A stretch of 42,317 nucleotides of DNA. Source: Chloroflexota bacterium. Its GTDB lineage: Bacteria; Chloroflexota; Dehalococcoidia; Lucifugimonadales; UBA3495. Position numbers and translations under genes: made by a program. Below, piece by piece: positions 1 to 8,649 of the stretch. Positions within the stretch are counted from its first letter, which is position 1. Each line of letters opens with the position of its first letter. The DNA lies in NCBI GenBank assembly GCA_028873965.1, contig JAPPMU010000066.1, positions 1-42,317 on the forward strand, in the 5' to 3' direction. Under the pieces are notes generated by a model. It worked only from the letters and a program-made list of their open reading frames with translations. It made no database searches and was not told the DNA's origin.

Positions 1-172
1 TTTGCACTCGTCATTCCCGTGCAAGCGGGAATCCAGTGGCCGAAATCGTTAACAGCGTTGCAGATTCGTTCGCTGTAAAGCCTTTGGATTCCTGCCTTCG
101 CAGGAATGACGGGCTTGTAATTTCAAGTGCGTAACTCCTATGACAGTTCGGGCGAAACTGGGTACGCATGAG
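1..172. mobile_element. MITE-like repeat A, cut by the window start
   Basis: A palindromic core (10-118) starts with GTCATTCCCGTGCAAGCGGG and ends with the inverse, CGCAGGAATGAC. It is nearly the same as the core and right flank of the complete element at 1880-2103; both carry the same segment through 'cctatgacag'. The right tip, AAACTGGGTACGCATGAG (155-172), is the inverse of the left tip of the element at 4948-5119. The left end lies outside the window. No coding capacity is seen. Confidence 0.6.
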
Positions 173-338
173 CGCGCCGGTATGGTGGACGTGGCAGAAC
201 CTCACGATTACGCGGTGGTGTTGCTGGCGAATTGGTTGCGGCAAGACGGATAGGCCGCGTCCCCCGCGGGCGATGGCTCACGGCGGACGGCCGCGCCCGG
301 CCGCACCCGTCAGGTCCGGCTCGGGCGGATTGGCCGGT

Positions 339-1655
339 TTAGTTTTGGTTCAGTGGCGGGGCAGCGTTGGCTATTTGAAGCTCGTTCAGGACCTCGCGCA
401 GCAGGCAGTTGGTCTCCGCCGTGCCGGACAGGCCAAAGCACATCGTGTCCGTCGTGACCGCCGCTGTAAATGCACTGGTAAGGCTTTCCGAGTTGCTAGC
501 GTCGTCGGAAAAAGCAACTGTGACCGAGATGATCTTGCCGGCCTCGGATTCGGTCAGGATGTACGTCGAGCTGGTCGCCCCCGCTATTTCGACTCCATTA
601 GCTGCCCACTGATAGGCATAGCTGACGTTTTCAATGCCGTCTTCGTCGGCGATGCCCGTAGTGTCTGCGGTCAAAGTTTGACCAACGTGAGCCGTGCCGC
701 TGATGGTCGGACTTCCGGTTGCGGGATTGTTTGTCGAGGGCGTGGGCGTATCCGTAGGCGTCGGGGTAGGTGGCTCGTCGTCATTGTCCGTCACGTTGAC
801 GGTCAGGGTCTGCAAGTACTTGCCGTTCCACCGCGCCCGCACGCCGCCGAAGTACATCTGGTACTCGCCGGTTTCGGCGTCGTAATCGCTGTCTTCCAGC
901 GCGTCGATCTTCAGCAAGCGGTTGCCGGGAGTGCCTTGCAACGTCACACGGATGCTGTCGTTAGCCGAGACAACTCCCACTGCCGCCGGCAGCACCACAA
1001 CGCCATTGTTGTTCTGCAAGGGTGCGGTGTTATCGGCCGCGCCTATCCAATCCACGGCGACGTACCGGGTCTCGCCTTCCTGCATGGAGACGGACGCCGG
1101 CATATTGAGGTCGGTGGTCTTGACCGTGGGCTCGTACACTTGCACGTCGAATTTCAACGTCGTATTCGCCCAATCGCCGCTGGCGGAGGCGGTGAAGGTG
1201 ATGGTCGTCGTGCCGACGTTCTCCGCGCGGAACACCGCCCTGGTCCCACTCGTATTACCAGCAGTTTCCAACGACAGGTTATTGTTGCTCAAACTGGCCA
1301 CAACAGCCGTGGTCGTGTCTGCCAGTGGACAGGAACCAGACACGACACCATCTGTGATACTACACTGAGGTCCCTCGACCCTACCTCGGATTGTGACCCT
1401 ATATTGGCTGTGCAACGGTACTCGATACGGTGATCCCGCATTAGCTGCAACTCCACCAGCGCCTTCCAACTCCTGCCCCTGAACCAATGCGACGGTGGAA
1501 CTCGCCCACGTCACAGCGCCGTACTGGAAGCCGTCGGGCGGGTCGTTGGCCTGGGCGTCGCCTCCGGTCCACAGGAGCGCTCCCGCTACGGAAGCCAGCA
1601 CGGCCAGTGCGGCTGCCAATGCGACAATCCTGTTGGTACGTTTCATATGCTTCAT
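339..1655 (-). CDS. secreted protein with Calx-beta-like and Ig-like domains
   Basis: A 438-residue exported protein of unknown function. The chosen start MKHMKRTNR lies directly behind a GAGGAGG ribosome site (about 1661-1668). The longer open frame adds 35 residues without such a site. Residues 1-36 form a classic signal peptide (basic start, Ala/Leu/Val core, cleavage probably after AQA). The middle contains beta-sandwich-like stretches ending in TVNVTDNDDEP, typical of Calx-beta modules. A Thr/Pro linker (PTPTPTDTPTPS) follows, then one Ig-like module beginning SPTISGTAHVGQTLTADT and containing YQWAANG (about 320-405). The tail carries two cysteines. Such modules usually mediate adhesion or calcium-dependent folding at the cell surface. 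The gene stands alone between two MITE copies. The surface role is inferred. Confidence 0.75.
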   Translation of the reverse strand: MKHMKRTNRIVALAAALAVLASVAGALLWTGGDAQANDPPDGFQYGAVTWASSTVALVQGQELEGAGGVAANAGSPYRVPLHSQYRVTIRGRVEGPQCSITDGVVSGSCPLADTTTAVVASLSNNNLSLETAGNTSGTRAVFRAENVGTTTITFTASASGDWANTTLKFDVQVYEPTVKTTDLNMPASVSMQEGETRYVAVDWIGAADNTAPLQNNNGVVVLPAAVGVVSANDSIRVTLQGTPGNRLLKIDALEDSDYDAETGEYQMYFGGVRARWNGKYLQTLTVNVTDNDDEPPTPTPTDTPTPSTNNPATGSPTISGTAHVGQTLTADTTGIADEDGIENVSYAYQWAANGVEIAGATSSTYILTESEAGKIISVTVAFSDDASNSESLTSAFTAAVTTDTMCFGLSGTAETNCLLREVLNELQIANAAPPLNQN

Positions 1656-1879
1656 GGTTTTCCTCCTCGTCGGCCGTGACCTGATGTATATCTTCGTGTC
1701 CAAAATCCGCAATATTCGACCGAATCGATCATAGAAAGCAGTTATCCTTACATAAATCATATCGTTCTGCCCGAAAATTGCTATGTCGTTAGCGTGTCAA
1801 ATTTTCGCAATTTACGGTGTCATATCTTGTGTCAATATTCCATCGTGAGTACAATGCGCTCCGTCAAGGGCCCACCAAG

Positions 1880-2103
1880 TCTCGCGCCTACCCACTTTCC
1901 GAATCTGTCATAGGACTTACGCAGTTGGGAGACTTTACACCCGTCATTCCCGCGAAAGCGGGAATCCAGTGGCCGAAATCGTTAACAGTGTTCCAGATTC
2001 GTTCACTGTGAAGCCTATGGATTCCTGCTTGCGCAGGAATGACGGGTTTGTAATTTCAAGTGCGTAACTCCTATGACAGATTCGGATAGTAAGTAGGCGT
2101 GAG
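1880..2103. mobile_element. complete MITE B with 9-bp target-site duplication
   Basis: A 224-bp non-coding element. The terminal inverted repeats are about 43 bp with roughly five mismatches; the left arm starts CTCGCGCCTACCCACTTT and the inverse of the right arm starts CTCACGCCTACTTACTAT. Both continue into the shared inner stretch CCGAATCTGTCATAGGA. The element is flanked by direct copies of CCCACCAAG (1871-1879 and 2104-2112), as expected for a 9-bp target-site duplication. The inner core (1943-2045) holds the GTCATTCC...GGAATGAC inverted pair. It sits 40 bp upstream of the kinase start codon, so it probably supplies or interrupts that gene's upstream region. Confidence 0.75.
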
Positions 2104-2143
2104 CCCACCAAGCCCAAGCCGGCGCTGACGGAGGTGACGGCAA

Positions 2144-4537
2144 ATGATGGAGGAAAACGGCGGCCGGGGCCGGGAGAACGCGACGCCGCGGGACCGGCTG
2201 TCCCGGCTGAGCGAGGCCACGCTGCGCATCAACGAGAGCCTGGACTTCGACACCGTGCTCCAGGAGGTGGTCAACGCCGCCCGCGCCCTGACCGACTCCC
2301 GCTACGGGGTGATCACCACCCTGGACGGGTCGGGCCGGCCCCAGGACTTCGTCACCTCGGGCATGACGGAGGACGAGCGCCGGGCGTATGAGGATTTCCT
2401 GCCCGACGGGATGCTGGTGTACCAGTACGTCAGCGGACTGGAGGGGCCGCTGCGGGTGGGCGACTACGGAAGTCACCTGGCGTCGGTGGGTCTCTCCGAC
2501 TTCTCGCCGGTTCCGGTGAGTTCGCTTTTGATCGCCCCCATCCGGCACATGGGGGAGAGCGTGGGCACCATCGCCCTGGGCCGGCAGGAGCCGGGCGTGG
2601 AGTTCAGCGACGAGGACGAGGAGACGCTGGTGATGTTCGCCTCCCAGGCGGCGTTGGTGATCGCCAACGCGCGGCGGTACCGGGAAGAGCGGCGGGCGCG
2701 GGCGGACCTGGAGGCCCTGGTGGACACCTCGCCCATCGGCGTGGTGGTGTTCGACGTGGAGAACCGCCGGGTGCGGTCCCTGAACCGGGAGAGCCGGCGG
2801 ATCATCGGGGACCTGCTGGAGCCCGACGGGTCGTGGGAAGCCGCCATCAGTTCGATGACCTGCCGGCGGGGCGACGGGACGGAGGTGTCGTTGGGGGACC
2901 TGACCGTGTACGACGCCCTGGGGGTGGGGGAGACGGTGCGGGCCGAGGAGGTGACCCTGGAACTCCCCGACGGACGCAGCGTCACCACCTTACTCAACGG
3001 CACGCCCATCCTGGGGGAGGACGGCGGGGTCGAGACCTTCGTGGTCACCATGCAGGACCTGGCGCCGTTGGAGGAGATGGAGCGGCTGCGGGCCGAGTTC
3101 CTGGCCATGGTGAGCCACGAGCTGCGCACCCCGCTGAGTTCTATCCGGGGCTCGGCGGACACCCTGCTGGACGAGGCGGCGTCCCTGGATCCGGCGGAGA
3201 TGCGCCAGTTCCACCGCATCATCGTGGAGCAGTCGGAGCAGATGCGGGACCTGATCAACAACCTGCTGGACGTGGCCCGCATCGAGACGGGGGCCCTGTC
3301 GGTGGCACCGGAGCCGTCGGATTTGGCCGCCCTGGTGGACGAGGCCAGGAGCGCCTTCCTGAGAGACGGGAACCGGAACCGTCTGAACATCGACCTGGGA
3401 ACGGACCTGCCCCTGGTGCTGGCGGACCGGCGGCGCATCGTGCAGGTGCTGGGCAACCTGCTGTCCAACGCGGCCCGGCACTCCGGGGGTGCCTCGCCCA
3501 TCGAGGTTCGGGCGCGCCGGCAGGGCCTGCAGGTGGCCCTGTCGGTTGCGGACCGGGGGCGGGGCATCTTGGCCGAGGACCTGCCGCGCCTCTTCCGGAA
3601 GTACTCCCGCCTGGACGGCGGTTCCCGGGACGGCGACCCGGCGGGCACGGGCTTGGGACTGGCCATCTGCAAGGGGATCGTGGAGGCCCACGGGGGCCGC
3701 ATCTGGGCCGAGAGCCAGGGGCCGGACCTGGGGGCCCGCTTCACCTTCACCGTGCCGGCGGTGGAGGAGGACACCGTCATTGGAGCCGCTCGACCCGGAG
3801 TCCGCTCCCGTCGACGGATGGGACGGCGGACCCGGGTGCTGGCGGTGGACGACGACCCCGTGGCCCTGCGCAACATCCGCGCCGCCCTGACCCGGGCCGG
3901 CTACCAGGCCGTGGTCACCGCCGACCCGGCCGAGGTGCCCCGGCTGATGGAGCAGGAGCGGCCCCAGCTGGTGCTGATGGACCTGATGCTGCCGGGCGGC
4001 GACGGCATTGAGCTGATGCAGCGCATCCTGGCCACCACCGACGTGCCGGTGATCTTCGTGTCAGCCTACGGACAGGAGGAGAACGTCACCCGGGCCCTGG
4101 ACATGGGCGCGGCCGACTACGTGGTGAAGCCCTTCTCTGCCTCCGAACTGACGGCCCGCATCCGGGCCGCGCTGCGGCAGCGGGCCGGGTTGGGGCCCAC
4201 GGCCCAGCCTCCGCCCTACACGCTGGGCGACTTGAGCATCGACTACGCCCAGCGGCGGGTTACCCTGGCCGGGCGTGCGGTGGAGCTGACCGCCACCGAG
4301 TACGCGGTGCTCTACGAGCTGTCGGCCAACGCGGGGACGGCGCTGACCCACGACCAGCTGGTGGTGCGGGTGTGGGGCCCGAACCGCTCCGGCGACAACG
4401 GACTGGTGCGGACCATCATCCGGCGGCTGCGCCGGCGGCTGGAGGACAGCGCCGCCAACCCCCGCTACATCTTCACCGAACCCCGCATCGGCTACCGCAT
4501 GGCCAGGGGCGACGAGCCGGGGCAGACCGAGGGCTGA
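2144..4537 (+). CDS. GAF-PAS histidine kinase fused to OmpR-type response regulator
   Basis: A cytoplasmic 797-residue protein that carries a whole two-component pathway. A GAF domain lies at about 20-180 and a PAS-like region at about 187-305. HisKA follows with H325 in VSHELRTPLSS. The HATPase has N442 in LSNAARHS, the G1 box DRGRGI and the G2 box GTGLGLAIC. A receiver domain from about 564 has D569/D570, the phospho-acceptor D613 in LMDLMLPGGDG, and the conserved lysine in VVKPFS. A C-terminal winged helix (about 692-790) has the OmpR/PhoB pattern ELTATEYAVLYEL and ends with GYRM. No membrane segment is seen, so the signal is probably cytosolic or diffusible. The start follows GGAGGTGA at 2130-2137. 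An in-frame ATG at 3818 (residue 559) begins the regulator half and could be a relic of a former separate gene. The target genes are unknown. Confidence 0.9.
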   Translation: MMEENGGRGRENATPRDRLSRLSEATLRINESLDFDTVLQEVVNAARALTDSRYGVITTLDGSGRPQDFVTSGMTEDERRAYEDFLPDGMLVYQYVSGLEGPLRVGDYGSHLASVGLSDFSPVPVSSLLIAPIRHMGESVGTIALGRQEPGVEFSDEDEETLVMFASQAALVIANARRYREERRARADLEALVDTSPIGVVVFDVENRRVRSLNRESRRIIGDLLEPDGSWEAAISSMTCRRGDGTEVSLGDLTVYDALGVGETVRAEEVTLELPDGRSVTTLLNGTPILGEDGGVETFVVTMQDLAPLEEMERLRAEFLAMVSHELRTPLSSIRGSADTLLDEAASLDPAEMRQFHRIIVEQSEQMRDLINNLLDVARIETGALSVAPEPSDLAALVDEARSAFLRDGNRNRLNIDLGTDLPLVLADRRRIVQVLGNLLSNAARHSGGASPIEVRARRQGLQVALSVADRGRGILAEDLPRLFRKYSRLDGGSRDGDPAGTGLGLAICKGIVEAHGGRIWAESQGPDLGARFTFTVPAVEEDTVIGAARPGVRSRRRMGRRTRVLAVDDDPVALRNIRAALTRAGYQAVVTADPAEVPRLMEQERPQLVLMDLMLPGGDGIELMQRILATTDVPVIFVSAYGQEENVTRALDMGAADYVVKPFSASELTARIRAALRQRAGLGPTAQPPPYTLGDLSIDYAQRRVTLAGRAVELTATEYAVLYELSANAGTALTHDQLVVRVWGPNRSGDNGLVRTIIRRLRRRLEDSAANPRYIFTEPRIGYRMARGDEPGQTEG

Positions 4538-4557
4538 CGTTCTCTGGTTGCCGGAAA

Positions 4558-4875
4558 TCACTGCCGCGCATCACGCAGCGCGTACAGTTCGGCAAGTGCT
4601 GCCTCCAAGCTGGCTATCACCTCATCCAGTTCGTCGGTGTCCGCGTCGCCAGGCACCACCACCGGTGCACGGGTAGGCGTGGGTGGTTCTACAGCCGCCG
4701 CCGGCTGATTCAGCCACACCCGTACCTCAATGACCCACTGCTGGCTGGGCGCGTCCGCAACGACGTAAATGCACGTCATGGGGCGGCGTGGCGGTCGGTT
4801 TTGGACGCAGTAGCGGATGGCTCGAATTTCAGCGACAGAACCGCCCGGACGGCCTTCGGCTGCGTTCTTGACAAG
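4558..4875 (-). pseudogene. possible gene fragment, unknown family
   Basis: An open frame of 105 codons without a convincing start. The first in-frame ATG is at 4779 and has no ribosome site. The reading looks protein-like: a beta-type stretch with CIYVVADAPSQQWVIEVRVW, then a Pro/Thr linker, then an acidic helical tail DELDEVIASLEAALAELYAL. It resembles the C-terminal end of a surface or secreted protein that has lost its front. It lies in an otherwise gene-poor, repeat-rich stretch. I do not recognise the family, and it could be chance. Confidence 0.25.
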
Positions 4876-4947
4876 TCATCATCACCAGTGCGCGCCACAG
4901 ACGGGAACTCCGACAAGATGACGTATAAAAATCGGCAGCGTCAAACT

Positions 4948-5119
4948 CTCATGAGTACCCAGTTTCACACGAACCGTCATTGCGACCCCGCACTTGATGC
5001 GGGGGTGGCAATCTCGTGATGGCAACGGGGTCTCTTTCAGCAACGAGATCACCGCGTGGTTCGACAAGCTCACCATGAGCGGTTGCGCTCCTGGCGATGA
5101 CAAACCGGGTACGCGCGAG
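4948..5119. mobile_element. MITE-like element F with GTCATTGCGA core
   Basis: The terminal inverted repeats are CTCATGAGTACCCAGTTT (4948-4965) and, inverted at the right, CTCGCGCGTACCCGGTTT (5102-5119), matching at 14 of 18 positions. The core (4976-5101) runs from GTCATTGCGACC to GGCGATGAC and differs from the GTCATTCCCGCG core of elements A and B, although the ends belong to the same terminal-repeat family. No clear target duplication is visible. The right tip adjoins the next element. Confidence 0.55.
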
Positions 5120-5122
5120 TGC

Positions 5123-5269
5123 CCAGGGCCTTTTCAAAGTTAATCCGTCATTCCGGCGAAAGCCGGAATCCAGAACATTCCGAACCCAGCGACCTGCTGG
5201 ATTCCCGCTTCCGCGGGAATGACAGTTCGGGGTGAAAGGCCACCATCCGGGACTTTGAAAAGACCCTGG
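5123..5269. mobile_element. MITE-like element C inserted at the end of element F
   Basis: A 147-bp element with 18-bp terminal repeats: CCAGGGCCTTTTCAAAGT (5123-5140), and at 5252-5269 the inverse with one mismatch. It is flanked by direct copies of CGAGTGC (5116-5122 and 5270-5276), a probable 7-bp target duplication. The left copy overlaps the right tip of element F, so this element inserted there later. The core (5147-5223) is the dRS3-like GTCATTCCGGCG...CGGGAATGAC pair. Confidence 0.65.
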
Positions 5270-5286
5270 CGAGTGCATTCGTCCGG

Positions 5287-5315
5287 TTGACAGACGGGAT
5301 TCTGTAGTTTATGGT
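5287..5315 (+). promoter_or_regulatory. sigma-70-type promoter for the peptide importer operon
   Basis: TTGACA (5287-5292), a 17-bp spacer and TATGGT (5310-5315). Transcription would begin near 5322, giving a leader of about 190 nt before the binding-protein start at 5511. The promoter begins 10 bp beyond the duplicated target of the adjacent MITE. This is the best -35/-10 pair I found in the window, but it was called by eye only. Confidence 0.5.
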
Positions 5316-5510
5316 GAGCCGGAATACGACGATTTCACGACGTATGTGCGCATCTTACTTGCGAAAAATGATAATATAAGCCATCAATCATTGGTAATCC
5401 GTTATGATGGCCTTAGATATTACGAGTGACTCGTCGCAGCACAGCCCCGGAATACCTGGCCCCCTGGTATGACCATCGGTTTCCAATCCCGAACGTGTGG
5501 AGGTCGAGAG

Positions 5511-7316
5511 ATGACGCACCGTTTGTTGAAGATACCCAAGAACATGGTGGTTGCCGCGTTGATTCCGATGTTGTTAATGGCGGCCGCCTGCGGGACTGCC
5601 GAAACCCCAACGCCGGAATCCGTCGCCCCTTCTGCTGATGGAGGGCAGACTCCGGCGGCTGCTTCTGCCGGAGAGCAGACTCCGGTGGTCCGAATCCGGG
5701 AGATCGCCGTAGCCACGGAGATTCCGACTGCGATACCCACACCAGTGGCCGCTGCCGGAGACACCAGAGCGGTTTCGCTACTCAATCCCAACGCGAAGCA
5801 AGGCGGGACGCTCAGGGTGGCTTCGATTGCGGATACCGCGCACTACGACATGATGCAATCGGCCACGGCCTATACCGCTGAACCCATGAGCCAGCAATAT
5901 AACGGAGTGCTGCGATACAACCCTCTGGACGGAGGCAACTCGATCATCCCGGACCTGGCTGAGGACTGGACGGTTTCGGAAGATAACCTGACCTGGACTT
6001 TCCCGCTCCGCGAAGGGGTCAAGTTCCACGACGGGAGCATTATGACCTCCGAGGACGTGCTCGCCAGTTGGAGTCGCATCATAGATCCTCCCGAAGGCGT
6101 AACCAGCTTGCGGCAGGACCTGTTGGCGCCAATCGTAGATGGAATTGAGGCCCCTGACCCATTGACGTTTCAGGTGCGACTCAAGCAACCGAGCGGCTTC
6201 TTCCTGGGTGCATTCGCGGTGGAGTGGAATGTGATTCACCCGAAAAAAACCCTGGAGGAGAACAATTTTGACCTGAGACAACTCAAAGGCGGCGGCCCTG
6301 GGACCGGGCCCTTCAAGTTCGTAGACTTCACCCAGGGAGAGACGTGGGAAACCGAACGACATACCGAATACTTTGTGGACGGTCTGCCCTACCTGGATGG
6401 CGTGACCATCTTTTCTGTCCAAACGGCTCAACGGGATGCCCTGTGTATCGCCAACCAGGTGGATTTCTGTTGGAACATTAGCCCTGAAGCCGTCGCCGAG
6501 ATGAACGATATCCCCGCTACATCAAACCATATTTGGCAAGGCGTCGCTGCCAACGCGATGTGGTTCAACATAGAGAAGGGAGCGCCGTGGGACGACCCGA
6601 GGGTGCGCCGGGCAATTCACCTGATCACGGACCGGTGGGCGATCATGGAAGCGACGGAGGGTCTCTTCGGCAAGGTCGTGGTTGATTGGTCGCCTCCGAA
6701 TATGGCCTTCTCCCCTACCGACGAGGTTTTGCTGACGAAACCGGGCTTTACGATCGACAAAAGCGCGGATATCGCGGAGGCCAAGGCCTTGATGGCTGAG
6801 GCTGGCTACGCCGAAGGCATCAAGGACGTGGACTTCTCGGTGCGTGGAGGATGGGCTCCCCGCGAGGACGTGATGGCGCCGATAGTCCAGGAGATGCTGA
6901 GGGTCCATCTGAACATCGAGTCCAATTTGAGGGCGCCTCAAGGCGGGCAGTGGCAGGAGGACATGCGCACCGGGATTTTCGACATCGGACTGGGTTCCAT
7001 CGGCACCAACCTGATGGACCCTTCGGACTACGGCACCAACTTCTACAAGACCGGCGGCGCTCAAAACCTCTCTCGTTGGTCCAACCCCGAGTTTGACGCC
7101 ATCATGGACCAGATTGACGCCGAGTTGGACCCGGCCAAGCGCGTGGCTTTGTGGCAACAGGCAACTGAAATCCTGGACCGGGAAGTGCCAATGGCTCCGC
7201 ACCACTGGCGCATAATCTTCAACGCCTGGTACGACTACGTCGGCGGCGTGGTGGAGAAGTCCGGCTGCGGCATCTACAACTGCAACCGCTACGACACGGT
7301 GTGGCTCGACAGGTAG
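5511..7316 (+). CDS. peptide/nickel-type ABC transporter substrate-binding lipoprotein
   Basis: An extracytoplasmic solute-binding protein of the SBP_bac_5 (DppA/OppA) family, 601 residues. The start MTHRLLKIPK follows GTGGAGGT (5497-5504); an upstream in-frame ATG at 5469 lacks a ribosome site. A lipoprotein signal ends at C27 (LLMAAAC). A Thr/Pro/Ala-rich linker of about 60 residues separates the anchor from the domain. Family signatures include GGTLRVAS, the LAEDW region, LREGVKFHDG with TSEDVLASW, and a tail with MAPHHWRIIFNAWYDYVGG. Four cysteines occur in the mature part, two of them near the C-terminus (CGIYNC). The two following genes are its permeases. Dipeptides, oligopeptides or similar small molecules are plausible ligands; the true substrate cannot be read from the sequence. 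Confidence 0.9.
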   Translation: MTHRLLKIPKNMVVAALIPMLLMAAACGTAETPTPESVAPSADGGQTPAAASAGEQTPVVRIREIAVATEIPTAIPTPVAAAGDTRAVSLLNPNAKQGGTLRVASIADTAHYDMMQSATAYTAEPMSQQYNGVLRYNPLDGGNSIIPDLAEDWTVSEDNLTWTFPLREGVKFHDGSIMTSEDVLASWSRIIDPPEGVTSLRQDLLAPIVDGIEAPDPLTFQVRLKQPSGFFLGAFAVEWNVIHPKKTLEENNFDLRQLKGGGPGTGPFKFVDFTQGETWETERHTEYFVDGLPYLDGVTIFSVQTAQRDALCIANQVDFCWNISPEAVAEMNDIPATSNHIWQGVAANAMWFNIEKGAPWDDPRVRRAIHLITDRWAIMEATEGLFGKVVVDWSPPNMAFSPTDEVLLTKPGFTIDKSADIAEAKALMAEAGYAEGIKDVDFSVRGGWAPREDVMAPIVQEMLRVHLNIESNLRAPQGGQWQEDMRTGIFDIGLGSIGTNLMDPSDYGTNFYKTGGAQNLSRWSNPEFDAIMDQIDAELDPAKRVALWQQATEILDREVPMAPHHWRIIFNAWYDYVGGVVEKSGCGIYNCNRYDTVWLDR

Positions 7317-7403
7317 GAGGATCCCCGAGCCTTGCGATGCCCCATGCTGACGCGATGACGCTTGCCCCAGCCCGGCTCGCCCCACTCGAACAAAGGTAGG
7401 AAG

Positions 7404-8363
7404 ATGCAAACCTATATCCTGCGCAGGCTCCTGCTTTCGGTGCCCGCCATTTTCGTGATCACGGTCATCATCTTCGCCGCAATGCGTATCTTGCCCGGAG
7501 ACGTCCTGGCGGTCATGTTCAGCGATGAAGACGGGTTTCGAATGCTGCGTGAGGCGGATCGGGAAAGGCTTCTTGAAAGCCTGGGCCTCAACGATCCTCT
7601 GTGGAAGCAGTATGTCAATTGGATGGGAGACGTGTTCACCCTGAAGCTGGGAGAGTCCTTCTGGCGGGGTGACACGGTCATGGAAACCATAACGCATCGG
7701 GGCCCGTTGACTGCGGAGATCGCGATTCTGGCGATCATCTTTGCCTGGATCATCGGCCTGCCGGTTGGAATCCTGGCCGCGGTCAAACAGAACAGCTTCG
7801 GCGATTACGTCGCCCGATTCTTCAGCATACTGTTCCTGGCAATCCCCAATTTTTGGCTGGGGACGCTGATCGTGCTCGTGCTACTGCTGGGGTGGCACTA
7901 TAAGGCGCCTTTTGGAGTCATCCACATTTGGGAAGACCCGTGGGCCAACTTACAAATCGTGTGGGGCCCGGCCCTGGTGTTGGCCCTCAGCCAAGCAGCC
8001 TACGTAGCGCGCATGGCCCGTTCGACGCTCCTGGAGGTGCTGCGAGACGACTATATCCGCACTGCTCGGGCCAAGGGGCTGGCGGAGCGTTGGGTGATCC
8101 TGCGCCACGCCCTGCGTAACGCCATTCTCCCGGTGATCACCCTGTCGGGAGTGCTCTTGGGATTTCTCCTTGGCGGGTCGGTCGTCGTGGAGAAAGCCTT
8201 CGGAGTACCGGGGCTGGGATCCACGCTGGTGGTCGCGTTTACGGAACGGGACTACGTCGTGATCCAGAATCTGGTCCTGCTGTACGGCCTGATCTTCGTG
8301 GTGCTGAACCTCTTGGTGGACATTTCCTATGCCTTCTTTGACCCCAGGATCCGCTACTCCTAG
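7404..8363 (+). CDS. ABC transporter permease, DppB/OppB type
   Basis: Inner-membrane permease of 319 residues, a normal length for the family. It starts with the typical MQTYILRRLLLSVPAIFVI membrane segment, has the long periplasmic loop after it, and about six hydrophobic segments. The EAA-type coupling loop reads YIRTARAKGL followed by RHALRNAILPV, which normally docks on the ATPase. It ends in the characteristic NLLVDISYAFFDPRIRYS. The start is the ATG after AGGTAGGA. It lies 87 bp after the binding-protein gene and is clearly part of the same transcription unit. Confidence 0.92.
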   Translation: MQTYILRRLLLSVPAIFVITVIIFAAMRILPGDVLAVMFSDEDGFRMLREADRERLLESLGLNDPLWKQYVNWMGDVFTLKLGESFWRGDTVMETITHRGPLTAEIAILAIIFAWIIGLPVGILAAVKQNSFGDYVARFFSILFLAIPNFWLGTLIVLVLLLGWHYKAPFGVIHIWEDPWANLQIVWGPALVLALSQAAYVARMARSTLLEVLRDDYIRTARAKGLAERWVILRHALRNAILPVITLSGVLLGFLLGGSVVVEKAFGVPGLGSTLVVAFTERDYVVIQNLVLLYGLIFVVLNLLVDISYAFFDPRIRYS

Positions 8364-8649
8364 CGCGTGACCAGGTGGCCCGATTGGAACGGCGGATCGG
8401 CTTCGCACTCAGTGATCTACTGTGGCCGTCCATTGGAACGGCCCCGCTTACCAGATGGGTCTGGACCTAACGCGACTCGGAATGAACTGGGCCTGGCTGT
8501 TCGTGGCGGACCCTTACGACCTCCCGGCCCTTCCAGGCCATGTCCTCCTACTTGGCGCGTAGCGGGAATTCAAGCGGACAGGGGCCGCTACACCAGCCGA
8601 CCACCGGAGCATTCAGACACACGCGGCTTGAGCCCCAGGGAGTTGATCG
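8364..8649. other. 286-bp intergenic stretch between the two permease genes
   Basis: Unusually long for a spacer between dppB- and dppC-like genes, which are normally nearly contiguous. I see no promoter, terminator or recognisable remnant of an ATPase. A 35-codon frame (8455-8562, MGLDLTRLGMNWAWLF...) is open but has no ribosome site or known similarity. AGGGAG just before 8650 serves the next gene. Confidence 0.5.

Noticed and set aside
140..253. A 37-codon frame ending in GMVDVAEPHDYAVVLLANWLRQDG
   Set aside because: It looks protein-like but opens inside the MITE tip, has no ribosome site and no recognised family; it may be the tail of a gene cut by the element.
168..1433. Long plus-strand frame of 421 codons
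   Set aside because: It is the reverse-frame shadow of the secreted protein at 339-1655 and shows no domain, signal or ribosome site.
2473..3876. Long minus-strand frame opposite the kinase
   Set aside because: An Arg/Ser-rich shadow of a GC-rich gene with no family features.
5041..5101. Possible tRNA T-arm (GGTTCGACAAGC)
   Set aside because: No matching acceptor, D or anticodon arms; it lies within a repeat element.
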